Assembly (NCBI RefSeq): GCF_003226855.1
Contig: NZ_CP029820.1
Coordinates: 359,501 to 423,500 of the forward strand
Length of the DNA stretch: 64,000 bases
Direction: 5' to 3'
Source of the DNA: Blattabacterium sp. (Cryptocercus kyebangensis)
GTDB lineage: Bacteria; Bacteroidota; Bacteroidia; Flavobacteriales; Blattabacteriaceae
Shown: in pieces, positions 1-9,397 of the stretch
Layout of the letters: each line of letters starts with the position of its first letter
How positions within the stretch are numbered: the stretch's first letter is position 1
Program-made: the position numbers and the translations under genes
Notes under the pieces: generated by a model
Seen by the model: the letters and a program-made list of their open reading frames with translations, nothing else
Database searches by the model: none
Told to the model about the DNA's origin: nothing

Positions 1-1784
1 GTCGTTTCCCAAAGTTGTTCTGCATTCATTTCTCCTAATCCTTTGTAACGTTGTATGTTGACCTTATTTCTCCTTCCTCCTAATTTATGAATAATATTTT
101 CTCTTTCTTGATCACTCCAAGCGTATTGAGAACGATTACCTTTTCGGATTAAATAAAGTGGAGGCGTAGCAATATAAATATGTCCTTTTTCTATTAATGG
201 TTTCATATAACGAAAAAATAAGGTTAAAATCAAAGTAGAAATATGACTACCATCTATATCCGCATCTGTCATAATAATAATTTTATTGTATCTAAGTTTT
301 TTTATATTTAAATTTTTTTTATTTTCTTCTTTCTCAATAAAAACTCCTAAAGAGGTAAATATATTTATTATTTCCTCATTTTCAAATATCTTATACTCCA
401 TTGCTTTTTCTACATTTAGAATTTTTCCTCGTAAAGGTAATATAGCTTGAAAATTTCTATCTCTACCTTGTTTAGCAGTACCCCCTGCAGAATCTCCTTC
501 TACCAAATAAATTTCGCAATTTTCTGGATCATTGAATGAGCAGTCAGCTAATTTTCCAGGTAAAATATTATTGTAGATTGGATTTTTTTTTTGGATCAAT
601 TCTCGCGCTTTTTTGGATGCTTGACGAGCTTTAGCCGCTAATATTACTTTATCGATAATCTTTTTTCTATCATTAGGGTTTTCTTCTAGATAACTGTTCA
701 ACCTTTCCCCAACAAATTTTTCTACAATTCCTCCTACTTCATGATTGCTTAATTTTGTTTTAGTTTGTCCTTCAAATTTTGGTTCCATAACTCTTATAGA
801 AAGAATAACTGTAATTCCTTCTCGAAAATCATCTCCCGTAAATTCTATTTTATCTTTGTTGGATAAAAGGCCATATCCATCAGTGTATTTCTTTAACGTT
901 CGGGTTAAGGCTCTTCGAAATCCAGAAAGATGAGTTCCTCCATCATAAGTATGAATATTATTAACATAAGAATAAATTCTTTCTTTGAAAGAAGTATTGT
1001 ATTGCATAGCTACTTCTATAATGGTATTTTCTTTCTCCCCTTCAAAAGAAATAATATTTTTTGTTAAGGATTCTTGATTTTTATCTAGAATAGAAAGATA
1101 TTCTTTTAATCCATTTTTAGAGAAAAAGTATTCTTTTTTTTGGATTTCTATGTTATTCCTTTCGTCTTTTAAAAATAAGTGTAGTCCTTTATTTAGAAAA
1201 GATAATTCTTGCAAACGTGTGAATAATATGTTATAATCATATGTTATAGAACTAAAAATAGAATTATCAGCTATATAATATATTTTGGTCCCTCTCTTAT
1301 TAGTGTTTCCTAAACACTTTACATCATAAAGGGCTTTTCCTTTAAAATATTCCTGTTGGTAAATTTTTCCGTTACGATAAATGGTAACAATAAGGGTTCT
1401 AGATAAGGCATTTACACAGGAAATTCCTACACCATGTAATCCTCCAGAAACTTTATAGGAATTTTTATCAAATTTTCCACCTGCTCCAATTTTAGTCATT
1501 ACCACTTCAAGAGCTGATTTTCCTTCTTTTTTATGAATTTCTATTGGAATTCCACGACCATTATCAATAACTGTAATAAATCCATTTTTATGAATTGTAA
1601 CCAATATTCTATTACAAAAACCTGCTAAGGATTCATCTACAGAATTATCTATCACTTCGTAGACCAAATGATGTAAGCCTCTCATCCCTATGTCTCCAAT
1701 GTACATGGAAGGTCTCATCCTTATATGTTCAATTCCTTCTAAAGATTGTATACTATCTGCAGTATAATCTGTTTTTTTACTCAT
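1..1784 (-). CDS. gyrB: DNA gyrase subunit B (C-terminus cut by window edge)
   Basis: ATPase subunit of the type II topoisomerase that supercoils DNA together with GyrA. I translated it from the ATG at 1784; the frame stays open to base 1, giving 594 residues. Order seen: GHKL ATPase domain with the YEVIDNSVDE and DNGRGIPIE motifs and the GGLHGVG lid; transducer domain; then TOPRIM with EGDSAGG and the metal-binding DADIDGSH. The last visible residues are YKGLGEMNAEQLWET, a hallmark of GyrB/ParE. Only about 50 residues should be missing if it has the usual Bacteroidetes length near 650; that length is family knowledge. It is divergent from argH. ParE is the alternative, but the GyrB-like ATPase start (RPSMYIGD) and full motif set favour gyrB. 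Product class is certain. Confidence 0.95.
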   Translation of the reverse strand, partial: MSKKTDYTADSIQSLEGIEHIRMRPSMYIGDIGMRGLHHLVYEVIDNSVDESLAGFCNRILVTIHKNGFITVIDNGRGIPIEIHKKEGKSALEVVMTKIGAGGKFDKNSYKVSGGLHGVGISCVNALSRTLIVTIYRNGKIYQQEYFKGKALYDVKCLGNTNKRGTKIYYIADNSIFSSITYDYNILFTRLQELSFLNKGLHLFLKDERNNIEIQKKEYFFSKNGLKEYLSILDKNQESLTKNIISFEGEKENTIIEVAMQYNTSFKERIYSYVNNIHTYDGGTHLSGFRRALTRTLKKYTDGYGLLSNKDKIEFTGDDFREGITVILSIRVMEPKFEGQTKTKLSNHEVGGIVEKFVGERLNSYLEENPNDRKKIIDKVILAAKARQASKKARELIQKKNPIYNNILPGKLADCSFNDPENCEIYLVEGDSAGGTAKQGRDRNFQAILPLRGKILNVEKAMEYKIFENEEIINIFTSLGVFIEKEENKKNLNIKKLRYNKIIIMTDADIDGSHISTLILTLFFRYMKPLIEKGHIYIATPPLYLIRKGNRSQYAWSDQERENIIHKLGGRRNKVNIQRYKGLGEMNAEQLWET

Positions 1785-1829
1785 AATTACGAATTTTATT
1801 AGAAATTTTTTCTAAAAAATTTATAGTTT

Positions 1830-1837
1830 TATATTTG
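1830..1837 (+). promoter_or_regulatory. Candidate -7 box for argH
   Basis: TATATTTG matches the Bacteroidetes sigma-A -7 consensus TAnnTTTG and lies 47 bases before the argH start in the 100-base gap between divergent gyrB and argH. The expected -33 TTTG is not clear (only a T-run), so this is a weak assignment. Confidence 0.35.
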
Positions 1838-1884
1838 ATTTATCTATTTGATAAAGATAGAAAAAATATAAAAAATGTGATCAC

Positions 1885-3225
1885 GTGAAAATTGGGAAAA
1901 AAGAGACTAATAGAGAAATAGAAAATTTTACCTCAGGGAAAGATTCGGAATTGGATCTACTTTTAGCTCCACATGATATCATTGGAACGATAGCTCATGT
2001 GATTATGTTAGAAAGTATTGGATTATTATCTAAAAAAGATTTAGAAATTTTAATTAAGGAATTACGTTACATTTATATAAACGAAATACTAACAAATAAT
2101 TTTCAAATAGATGAAGGGATAGAAGATGTTCATTCTCAAGTAGAATTTTTGTTAACCCATCGATTAGGAGAAGTAGGAAAAAAAATTCATAGTGGAAGAT
2201 CTAGAAATGATCAAATATTGGTAGATTTAAAACTTTTTATTCGTACAGAAATCAAAGAAATTGTATCAATGGTTTATTCTTTTTTTGATTTATTATTACA
2301 ATTAAGTGAAAAATATAAAAATATATTAATGCCTGGTTATACACATTATCAAATTGCAATGCCTTCTTCTTTTGGACTTTGGTTTGCTGCATATGCAGAG
2401 AGTTTGATAGATGATATGTTATTAATTAGCACCGCTTATAGTATTACCAATAAAAATCCTTTAGGTTCCGCAGCTGGTTATGGATCTACTTTCCCTTTAA
2501 ATAGAACAATGACAACGGAATTATTAGGATTTGAAAATTTAAATTATAATGTTATATATGCTCAAATGGGACGAGGGAAAATGGAAAGAATAGTTACAGA
2601 AGCCATTGCTTCTTTAGCAAATACTTTGGGTAAAATGTCTCAAGATATTTGCTTATATTTGAGCCAAAATTTCAATTTTATTAGTTTTCCTGATTTTCTT
2701 ACTACTGGATCAAGCATCATGCCTCATAAGAAAAATCCAGATGTTTTTGAACTTATAAGAGCTAAATGTAATAGAATCTCTTCATTCCCAAATGAAATTT
2801 CTTTGATTTCATCTAATTTGTGTTCTGGATACCATAGAGATTTTCAAATAATTAAAGAAAGATTTTTACCTATTTTTGATGAATTAAAAAAATGTTTTTC
2901 TATATTTAGGTATATGTTAAATCATATCGTAATTAGAAATGATATTCTTCAAGAGGATAAGTATAAATACTTATTCAGTGTAGAAGTAGTCCATAAACTT
3001 GTAAAAGAAGGAATGTCATTTAGAGAAGCTTATAAGAAAGTTGGTTCTAATATAGAAAATGGATGTTTTGAACCCTTTACGATGGGAATTTATTCTCATG
3101 AAGGAAGTATAGGTAATTTATGTAATCAAAACATTCGGAAAATGATGCAAGACGTAATAAAAAAAATTGATTTAGAAAAAATTAACAAGGTTATAGAACG
3201 ATTAATTTATGGAATAAAAACTTAG
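1885..3225 (+). CDS. argH: Argininosuccinate lyase
   Basis: Last step of arginine synthesis: splits argininosuccinate into arginine and fumarate in the cytoplasm. The 446-residue product is close to the usual 450-460. Visible family motifs are TSGKDSELD near the N-terminus, KIHSGRSRNDQ in the substrate-binding region, AAGYGSTFPLNR, and the fumarase/ASL signature GSSIMPHKKNPD around residue 275. The start is GTG at 1885: the in-frame choices are limited because the ATG at 1875 is followed at once by TGA in its own frame. The start codon sits in a palindromic stretch (GTGATCAC then CACGTG). Other arg genes are not in the window. It converges on trmD with a 10-base gap. Confidence 0.95.
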   Translation: MKIGKKETNREIENFTSGKDSELDLLLAPHDIIGTIAHVIMLESIGLLSKKDLEILIKELRYIYINEILTNNFQIDEGIEDVHSQVEFLLTHRLGEVGKKIHSGRSRNDQILVDLKLFIRTEIKEIVSMVYSFFDLLLQLSEKYKNILMPGYTHYQIAMPSSFGLWFAAYAESLIDDMLLISTAYSITNKNPLGSAAGYGSTFPLNRTMTTELLGFENLNYNVIYAQMGRGKMERIVTEAIASLANTLGKMSQDICLYLSQNFNFISFPDFLTTGSSIMPHKKNPDVFELIRAKCNRISSFPNEISLISSNLCSGYHRDFQIIKERFLPIFDELKKCFSIFRYMLNHIVIRNDILQEDKYKYLFSVEVVHKLVKEGMSFREAYKKVGSNIENGCFEPFTMGIYSHEGSIGNLCNQNIRKMMQDVIKKIDLEKINKVIERLIYGIKT

Positions 3226-3235
3226 AATTTAAAAA

Positions 3236-3892
3236 TCAAATTTTTTTTTTCAGGATAGATTTTTTATAGAACCAATCTTTTATTTTTTGATGATGTCCAG
3301 ATAAAAGTATTCTGGGTACAGATAGGCCTTTATAAATGAGTGGACGAGTGTAAAGAGGGGGAGGAGGTATAGATCCAATTTGAAACGTATCTGTAATCAT
3401 AGAATCTGGATTATTTAGTACTCCAGGTAACAATCTAGTTACAGCCTCTACTACAACAGCAGCGGCTAATTCTCCTCCAGATAAAACATAAGGACCAATA
3501 GATATTTCTTTGGAAATTAAGTTTTCTCGGATTCTTTGATCAATACCTTTGTAACGACCACAAAGAATAATAATATTTTTTTTACAAGAAAATTCATAAG
3601 CATATTTTTGTGAAAAAATATTTCCATCAGGAGTCATAAAAATTTTTTCATCATAATTTCTTTCTGAAAAAAGTTTATGGAAACACCGATATACAGGTTC
3701 TATTCTAATAACCATACCGGATCCTCCTCCATAAGGATAATCATCTACTTTTTTACGTTTTCCTAAACCATATTTTCGTAAATCATGAAGATAAATTTCT
3801 ATGATTTTTTTATTTATAGCTCTTTTAATAATAGAATTTGAAAAGGGCCCCTTGAGTATTTCAGGAATAACGCTAACAATATCTATACGCAT
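3236..3892 (-). CDS. trmD: tRNA (guanine-37-N1) methyltransferase
   Basis: Methylates G37 of tRNAs that read CNN codons, preventing +1 frameshifts, with S-adenosylmethionine as donor. TrmD is a trefoil-knot (SPOUT) enzyme. The 218-residue product shows DYPYGGGSGMVI, the knot motifs LCGRYKGIDQR and IGPYVLSGGELAA, and a C-terminal GHHQKIKDW segment. It is at the short end for the family (E. coli 255, Bacteroidetes near 225), with the shortening mainly at the C-terminus. ATG start at 3892. It is divergent from der; a -7 box for der lies in the gap. Confidence 0.94.
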   Translation of the reverse strand: MRIDIVSVIPEILKGPFSNSIIKRAINKKIIEIYLHDLRKYGLGKRKKVDDYPYGGGSGMVIRIEPVYRCFHKLFSERNYDEKIFMTPDGNIFSQKYAYEFSCKKNIIILCGRYKGIDQRIRENLISKEISIGPYVLSGGELAAAVVVEAVTRLLPGVLNNPDSMITDTFQIGSIPPPPLYTRPLIYKGLSVPRILLSGHHQKIKDWFYKKSILKKKI

Positions 3893-3951
3893 TTTTTTTA
3901 GTAATATACACTTTGACTAAGAATCTATGAATGAAAATAGTTAAAAAATTC

Positions 3952-3959
3952 TACCTTTG
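3952..3959 (+). promoter_or_regulatory. Candidate -7 box for der
   Basis: TACCTTTG fits TAnnTTTG and lies 16 bases before the ATG of der, which would leave a leader of about 10 bases. No good -33 TTTG is visible at the expected 19-20 base distance, so support is partial. Confidence 0.4.
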
Positions 3960-3975
3960 TGAATAATTTTTAAGA

Positions 3976-5298
3976 ATGAGTTACCTAGTTTCCATAGTAG
4001 GACGTACGAATGTAGGAAAATCAACTTTATTTAACCGTATTATAGGACAAAGGAAAGCTATAGTTCATGGTCAAAGTGGAGTAACGAGAGATAGAATTTA
4101 TGGAGATTCTGAATGGAATGGAGTCCATTTTTCTGTAGTAGATACAGGAGGTTATAATCCCCCCAATAATACAGATATAATCGATACAGAAATCAGAAAG
4201 CAAATTTTAATAGCTGTAAAAGATTCTGATGCCATTTTGTTTTTAGTGGATATGAAAATAGGTCTACTCGATCTAGATATCGAAATTTCTCAAATACTTA
4301 GAAGATGTAAAAAATCAATTTTATTAGTAGTGAATAAAGTAGATAACGGAAAAAATCTATATCATGATACAGATTTTTTCCGTTTAGGATTCAATAACTA
4401 TTATTGTATATCCGCTATAAATGGAAGTGGAACTGGAGAAATGTTGGATAGATTAATAGAAATATTGAAAGGATTAGTAGAAAAAAAAGTAGAGAAAGGG
4501 GAGGGATTTCCACGTTTTTCTGTAATTGGGCGACCCAACGTAGGAAAATCTACATTAATTAACTCTTTTTTAGATAAAAACCATCATATTGTCACAAATA
4601 TTTCTGGTACCACAAGAGATAGTCTAGATGTTTTCTACAAAAAATTTGGATATAAATGTATTTTAGTTGATACCCCTGGAGTTAGAAAAAAATCAAAAAT
4701 AAGTGAAAGTATTGAATTTTATTCTACTATGAAAACGGTGAGAACTATTAAATACACAGATATTTGTTTTTTGATGGTAGATGCGGTTCGTGGATGGGAA
4801 TCACAAGATAGAAATATTTTTAGATTGATTGAAAAAAATCAAAAAGGGGTCATAATTCTTATTAACAAATGGGATTTATTACATAATAATAAAAATTTTT
4901 CTATACAGAAAAATTTCGAAATTTTTATTAAAAAAAACATTGCTCCATTTGACAATGTTCCCATACTTTTTATATCGGCTAAAAATAAGGATGGAATATA
5001 TAATATTATACCCATAGCTTATCATATTTTTAGAAAACGAAAAGAAAGATTAAAAACGAATTTATTAAATAGAGTTATGTTACCCCTTTTTAAAAAAAAT
5101 CCTCCTCCTACTATCAAAAAAAAATTGATTAAAATCAAATATTGTACTCAATTGCCTACATATACACCAAAATTTATTTTTTTTTCTAATTACCCTCAGT
5201 ATATAAAAGAATCTTATAAAAGATTTATTGAAAATAAAATTCGTTATCACTTCGATTTCATAGGAGTTCCTATACAAATTTTTTTCAGAAAAAAATAA
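3976..5298 (+). CDS. der: Ribosome assembly GTPase Der (EngA)
   Basis: Tandem-domain GTPase needed for maturation of the 50S ribosomal subunit. The first G domain shows GRTNVGKST (residues 9-17), DTGG and NKVD. The second shows GRPNVGKST (about residue 185), DTPG and NKWD. A C-terminal KH-like domain of about 100 residues follows, rich in Lys and Ile here. The 440-residue length matches the family. ATG at 3976 puts the P-loop at the normal distance from the N-terminus. ruvA follows 48 bases downstream on the same strand and may be co-transcribed. Confidence 0.96.
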   Translation: MSYLVSIVGRTNVGKSTLFNRIIGQRKAIVHGQSGVTRDRIYGDSEWNGVHFSVVDTGGYNPPNNTDIIDTEIRKQILIAVKDSDAILFLVDMKIGLLDLDIEISQILRRCKKSILLVVNKVDNGKNLYHDTDFFRLGFNNYYCISAINGSGTGEMLDRLIEILKGLVEKKVEKGEGFPRFSVIGRPNVGKSTLINSFLDKNHHIVTNISGTTRDSLDVFYKKFGYKCILVDTPGVRKKSKISESIEFYSTMKTVRTIKYTDICFLMVDAVRGWESQDRNIFRLIEKNQKGVIILINKWDLLHNNKNFSIQKNFEIFIKKNIAPFDNVPILFISAKNKDGIYNIIPIAYHIFRKRKERLKTNLLNRVMLPLFKKNPPPTIKKKLIKIKYCTQLPTYTPKFIFFSNYPQYIKESYKRFIENKIRYHFDFIGVPIQIFFRKK

Positions 5299-5346
5299 TT
5301 TTTTTATAATTGATCTATTTATTTACTTAGTGGTTTTGATAAAATA

Positions 5347-5949
5347 GTGATAACACATTTAAGAGGAAAATTAATCGAAAGGGATCAATCTTATTTAATA
5401 ATAGATTGTAACGGAATAGGATATTATATTCATATATCCTCGTCTACTTATTCTTCTTTTTTATTAAAAAAAGTAGAAGAGGAAATCTATATATATACTT
5501 ATCTTTTTATAAAGGAAAATAAACATGTTTTGTATGGTTTTTTTGATAGAATAGAAAGGAAAATATTTTCTCATTTGATATCTGTAAATGGGATAGGACC
5601 AAATTCTGCTATAACATTGTTATCTTCATTAACTCCATATGAAATAGAAAAATCTATTTCTAAAGAAGATACAGAAGTATTTAAAAGTATTAAGGGAATC
5701 GGTATAAAAACAGCTCATAGAATTATAATAGAACTTAAAGATAAAATAGGTCTTCTTTCTAAAAAAGGAAAAGATGTTACATTATTCGATAAAAATACAC
5801 CATCCATTATAAAAAAAGAAGCTTTAAGGGCTTTGATTGTATTGGGTTTTTCTCCTAAAGAATCTAAAAAAGTTTTAGAGGATCTTTTAGAGAAAAATCC
5901 AAAATTTACTGTAGAAAATTTAATCAAAGATTCTTTAAAAAAATTGTAA
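5347..5949 (+). CDS. ruvA: Holliday junction DNA helicase subunit RuvA
   Basis: Tetrameric protein that binds four-way DNA junctions and loads the RuvB motor for branch migration. The 200-residue product equals the family length. It has an N-terminal OB-fold (MITHLRGKLIERDQ), two helix-hairpin-helix motifs (ISVNGIGPNSA and SIKGIGIKTAHRI) and a small C-terminal domain from about residue 150 that contacts RuvB. The start is GTG at 5347; translation from it gives the canonical RuvA N-terminus. ruvB and ruvC are not in this window. Confidence 0.94.
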   Translation: MITHLRGKLIERDQSYLIIDCNGIGYYIHISSSTYSSFLLKKVEEEIYIYTYLFIKENKHVLYGFFDRIERKIFSHLISVNGIGPNSAITLLSSLTPYEIEKSISKEDTEVFKSIKGIGIKTAHRIIIELKDKIGLLSKKGKDVTLFDKNTPSIIKKEALRALIVLGFSPKESKKVLEDLLEKNPKFTVENLIKDSLKKL

Positions 5950-6061
5950 GATCGTAAATTATTATTTTCAATTTATAATTGATGAAAAAAAAACAAACTC
6001 TAAAAATAATATATTTTTGTTTTTTTCGTGAAATTGATTAATTAATATTTACCTCTTTATT

Positions 6062-8389
6062 ATGAAAATTTTTTATCCATCAATTATAGTCATTCTTTTT
6101 ATATTATCTATTTTCGATCTTATTGTAGGGTTGATTAACGATGCCGTAAATTTTCTTAATTCCGCTATTGGATCTAAAGTAGCTTCTCGTAAGACTATCA
6201 TTATTTTTGCTAGTTTAGGTATTCTATTGGGAGCTTTTTTATCTAGTAGAATGATGGAAATAGCAAGAAAAGGTATTTTTGATCCGTCTTATTTTTATTT
6301 TTCAGATCTTATTTTTATTTTTTTAGCAGTTATGATATCCGATATTATTTTATTGGATATTTTTAACACTTTAGGGTTGCCAACCTCTACTACAGTATCA
6401 ATGGTTTTTTGTTTATTAGGAGGAGCCTTCAGTATTTCCATGATAAAAATTTCTTCTCCATTAAGTAATGAACCCCTTCATCATTTAAGTCAATACATTA
6501 AAGCGGAAAAAACATTGACAATTGGTATAGGAATTTTTTTATCTATTATAATTTCTTTTTTTTCTGGTGCCTTTATTCACTATTTTATACGGATTTTATT
6601 AAGTTTTGAATATAAAAGTAGATTAAAATATGCAGGAGTTATATGGGCCTCTATTTCATTGAGTAGTATGACTTATTTTTTGATTGTAAGAGGACTTCAT
6701 AGTACTTTACAAGGATCCATGTATGATAATTTATCAGTACAATCCCTATTGATTCCACATTTTATAAAGTGGATCCATCATAATTTTTTTTTCTTTTTTA
6801 TTTTATTATTTACAACTTGGATTATTGTGTCTAAAGTATTTGTTTTTTTAGGATATAATATATTAAAATTTGTCGTATTATATGGAACATTTTCTTTAGC
6901 TATGGCTTTTGCAGGAAATGATCTAGTAAATTTCATAGGAGTTCCTATAGCTAGTATACAATCTTATAACATATGGAAAGAAGCAGGAAGTCCTCCTGCA
7001 GAAGGATTCAATATGAAAAGTTTATCTGGAAATGTACAGATTCCATCTTTTGTTCTGATATTTTCAGGTATAATTATGATATTAACACTTTGGTTTTCTA
7101 AAAAAACAAAAACCATTACCAGCACGGAAATTAATTTAAGTAGACAAAATGAAGGAAACGAAAAATTTTTATCCAATTCTTTTGCAAGAGGAATCGTTCG
7201 GTTTTTTTTATTTTTCGGAAATAAATTTTTTAATTTATTTCCGAAACGATTTCTTGTTAAAATAGAAAAAAATTTTAAGAAAAAAATCCAAAAAGAGGAA
7301 AATATTTCTGAGGAAAATATTGCTTTTGATCTGGTTAGAGCTTCTTCTAATTTAACTATATCTAGTATATTGATCTCTATAGCTACCGTTAAGAATCTTC
7401 CCCTATCTACTACTTTTGTCACTTTTATGGTCTCTATGGGGACTTCTCTTTCAGATAGAGCGTGGGATAGAGAAAGTGCTGTTTATCGAATATCAGGAGT
7501 TTTAAAAGTTATAAGGGGATGGTTTTTAACAGGGGTTATAGCATTCACCATGGCAGGAATTATAGCCTATTTTTTGTATTTTATAAAGGTATGGGCACTT
7601 ATATTTTTTATTTTTTTAATGGTATTGGTTTTTTACAAAAGTTATAAAAAATATCAAAAAATACAATATCAAAAAGTTGAAGAGGAAAAAACTATTTTTG
7701 GTATAATAGGATGGATAAATTTAAACAAAAGTTCCGAAAGTTCGGATATTTTAGAACCTATGCTCAAATCTATAGAACTTATTTACAAAAATAGTATAGA
7801 AGGAATTACTAAAGAAAACTTGAAACCCCTTAAAGATAGCAGAAAAAACTTTTTAAAAGTAAAAGAAAATTTTACGTATATACAGAACTCTTTGATTAGA
7901 GTTATAAAAAAAACGAGGAATAGTGACCCTATTTTTGGAAGACTTTATATACGTATATACAACAAAATTAAAGAAATATTGGAATCCGAAGATATTATTA
8001 CCAATTGCACTTTATTTCATGTAATTAATAGCCATAACCCTTTAAAATACAATCAAAAAAAGAATTTGCTTACACTTGAACATTTGATGATGGAATATTT
8101 CAGTATTCTAAAAAAAATTATTATAAATAGAAATTGTAAATATGTTAGCCATACAATAAAAATTAATATTCTAAAAAAGATTGAGGAACAAATAAATCAA
8201 CAGGTGAAGGGAATTATCCATAAAAAATATGGGACTAAAAATACATTATTAATGTTAGACGTTCTTATCCAATCAAAAAAGATTACAGAGAATATAGAAG
8301 ATCTTATCCTATTATATAAAAATTTTTTATCCCATATTTCTTCAAAAAGAGACACTTCCATTTTAGTTCTAAAAAATATAAAAATTTAA
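6062..8389 (+). CDS. Inorganic phosphate transporter, PiT family, with long C-terminal helical domain
   Basis: Inner-membrane low-affinity phosphate:cation symporter. The N-terminal part carries the duplicated PiT signature: GLINDAVNFLNSAIGSKVAS near residue 20 and AGNDLVNFIGVPIAS near residue 285, with many hydrophobic membrane segments up to about residue 520. The remaining roughly 230 residues are hydrophilic and helical, as in Bacteroidetes members of about 750 residues, where this tail is PhoU-like (family knowledge). No pstSCAB or phoU genes are nearby. The ATG at 6062 directly precedes the first membrane segment. No frame damage is seen. Substrate is inferred from family. Confidence 0.88.
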   Translation: MKIFYPSIIVILFILSIFDLIVGLINDAVNFLNSAIGSKVASRKTIIIFASLGILLGAFLSSRMMEIARKGIFDPSYFYFSDLIFIFLAVMISDIILLDIFNTLGLPTSTTVSMVFCLLGGAFSISMIKISSPLSNEPLHHLSQYIKAEKTLTIGIGIFLSIIISFFSGAFIHYFIRILLSFEYKSRLKYAGVIWASISLSSMTYFLIVRGLHSTLQGSMYDNLSVQSLLIPHFIKWIHHNFFFFFILLFTTWIIVSKVFVFLGYNILKFVVLYGTFSLAMAFAGNDLVNFIGVPIASIQSYNIWKEAGSPPAEGFNMKSLSGNVQIPSFVLIFSGIIMILTLWFSKKTKTITSTEINLSRQNEGNEKFLSNSFARGIVRFFLFFGNKFFNLFPKRFLVKIEKNFKKKIQKEENISEENIAFDLVRASSNLTISSILISIATVKNLPLSTTFVTFMVSMGTSLSDRAWDRESAVYRISGVLKVIRGWFLTGVIAFTMAGIIAYFLYFIKVWALIFFIFLMVLVFYKSYKKYQKIQYQKVEEEKTIFGIIGWINLNKSSESSDILEPMLKSIELIYKNSIEGITKENLKPLKDSRKNFLKVKENFTYIQNSLIRVIKKTRNSDPIFGRLYIRIYNKIKEILESEDIITNCTLFHVINSHNPLKYNQKKNLLTLEHLMMEYFSILKKIIINRNCKYVSHTIKINILKKIEEQINQQVKGIIHKKYGTKNTLLMLDVLIQSKKITENIEDLILLYKNFLSHISSKRDTSILVLKNIKI

Positions 8390-8390
8390 A

Positions 8391-8838
8391 AGGTCATCAT
8401 ATTGCATCCTCGTCGTACATCTATCTGATAAATCCATTCTTCCTAACACTTCAAATTCCTCGTCATTTCTTCTTTTCCTAAATTATTGGTAGAAATAAAA
8501 GAAAAAGATAAATAATTGGATAAATCAATAATATCAATTCCATCAATTTTATTGTTTTTTTTTCTATATGAAGAAAAGAAAAGAATCTTTTTGGTCTCGT
8601 ATGTATACTTTCATCCAAGGTTTACATAGAAATATACCGTTTTTTTTTCATATTCTTGTGAGAAAGTAATTCTTTCATTCCATATTACGAATGAATATCT
8701 TTTACACGAAAACCATTTTTTAAAAGATGATGTAATTCTTTTCGAATTATTTTTTTTTTACCCCTTTCATTCATCCTTTCTCCATGATTATAATATTCTT
8801 TTTTTATATTTTCCTTATTTTTTTTAAAGTTCATTTTA
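8391..8838 (-). pseudogene. Unidentified decayed gene
   Basis: There is no intact gene between the phosphate transporter and cvpA. The minus strand, however, holds protein-like stretches in different frames that read in order from 8770 to 8391: KKIIRKELHHLLKNGFRVKD, then FVIWNERITFSQEYEKKTVY, then GKYTYETKKI-like codons after a stop, then KIDGIDIIDLSNYLSFSFIS, then EEFEVLGRMDLSDRCTTRMQ. The charged, non-repetitive composition is unlike random A+T-rich spacer. Interruptions include an in-frame TGA and at least two frame changes. I do not recognise the family. A 33-codon plus-strand frame at 8568-8669 is probably a by-product. The call of a remnant is inference. Confidence 0.4.
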
Positions 8839-9360
8839 TTAAATTTGAAAATATAACTCTTCCAATTTTTTAAAAAAGAACTGGGGTCCTTTTCTATATA
8901 TGGAGAAAATATATTGAAATTCTTTTTCAAAAGAATTTTGAAAAAAATGATAAGGAATTAAATTTATTTTTTCATTTACTTCTTTAAGTAAAAGAATACA
9001 TATTGATAGATAAAAAAAATATTTTATTAATCCTAATATACCACCTAACCATTTTTCAATAGGTTGTATCCATGTAATTATAAAAAAAAATTCTAGAATT
9101 TTTTTAGTTAAAAAAGCTGTTAAAATTATCAAAAAAAATGAAATTATTATAGAATAACCAATAAAAAAAGGTTCTTTATTACTCCCATTTACTTTTTTTG
9201 GTAATATTTCTGAAACTAAGTAAAATATATCGATACCTTTATATATCAATATAAAAAATATCATGAATACAAATAACTGAGACAATAACCCTTTTTTATA
9301 ACCATGATATCCACCATATAAAAGGGTAATCAGAATAATTATATCTGTGATCATCATCAT
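8839..9360 (-). CDS. CvpA-family membrane protein
   Basis: Small inner-membrane protein of the CvpA family (colicin V production related; the true role is uncertain). The 173-residue product begins with three ATG codons in a row; the first, at 9360, is taken. Four hydrophobic segments are visible (about residues 4-20, 28-48, 68-90 and 105-125), with the family's GYxxGYKKGLLSQL-like stretch after the first and WLGGILGLIKY before the last. The last 30 residues are doubtful: an overlapping minus-strand frame continues with a stretch (SPYIEKDPSSFLKNW) that resembles a CvpA tail at least as well. A length change in the nearby T-run (8941-8947) could have shifted the C-terminus. Confidence 0.72.
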   Translation of the reverse strand: MMMITDIIILITLLYGGYHGYKKGLLSQLFVFMIFFILIYKGIDIFYLVSEILPKKVNGSNKEPFFIGYSIIISFFLIILTAFLTKKILEFFFIITWIQPIEKWLGGILGLIKYFFYLSICILLLKEVNEKINLIPYHFFQNSFEKEFQYIFSIYRKGPQFFFKKLEELYFQI

Positions 9361-9397
9361 AAATATTCTTATTTTTCTAGTAAGCTAATAACATAAC

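Noticed and set aside
6964-7422. 152-codon minus-strand frame inside the phosphate transporter gene
   Set aside because: Shadow of the real plus-strand gene; the product has no family features.
8568-8669. 33-codon plus-strand frame starting MKKRKESFWSRMYTF
   Set aside because: Too short to support, no recognised family, and it lies opposite the better minus-strand remnant; no clear promoter or ribosome site.
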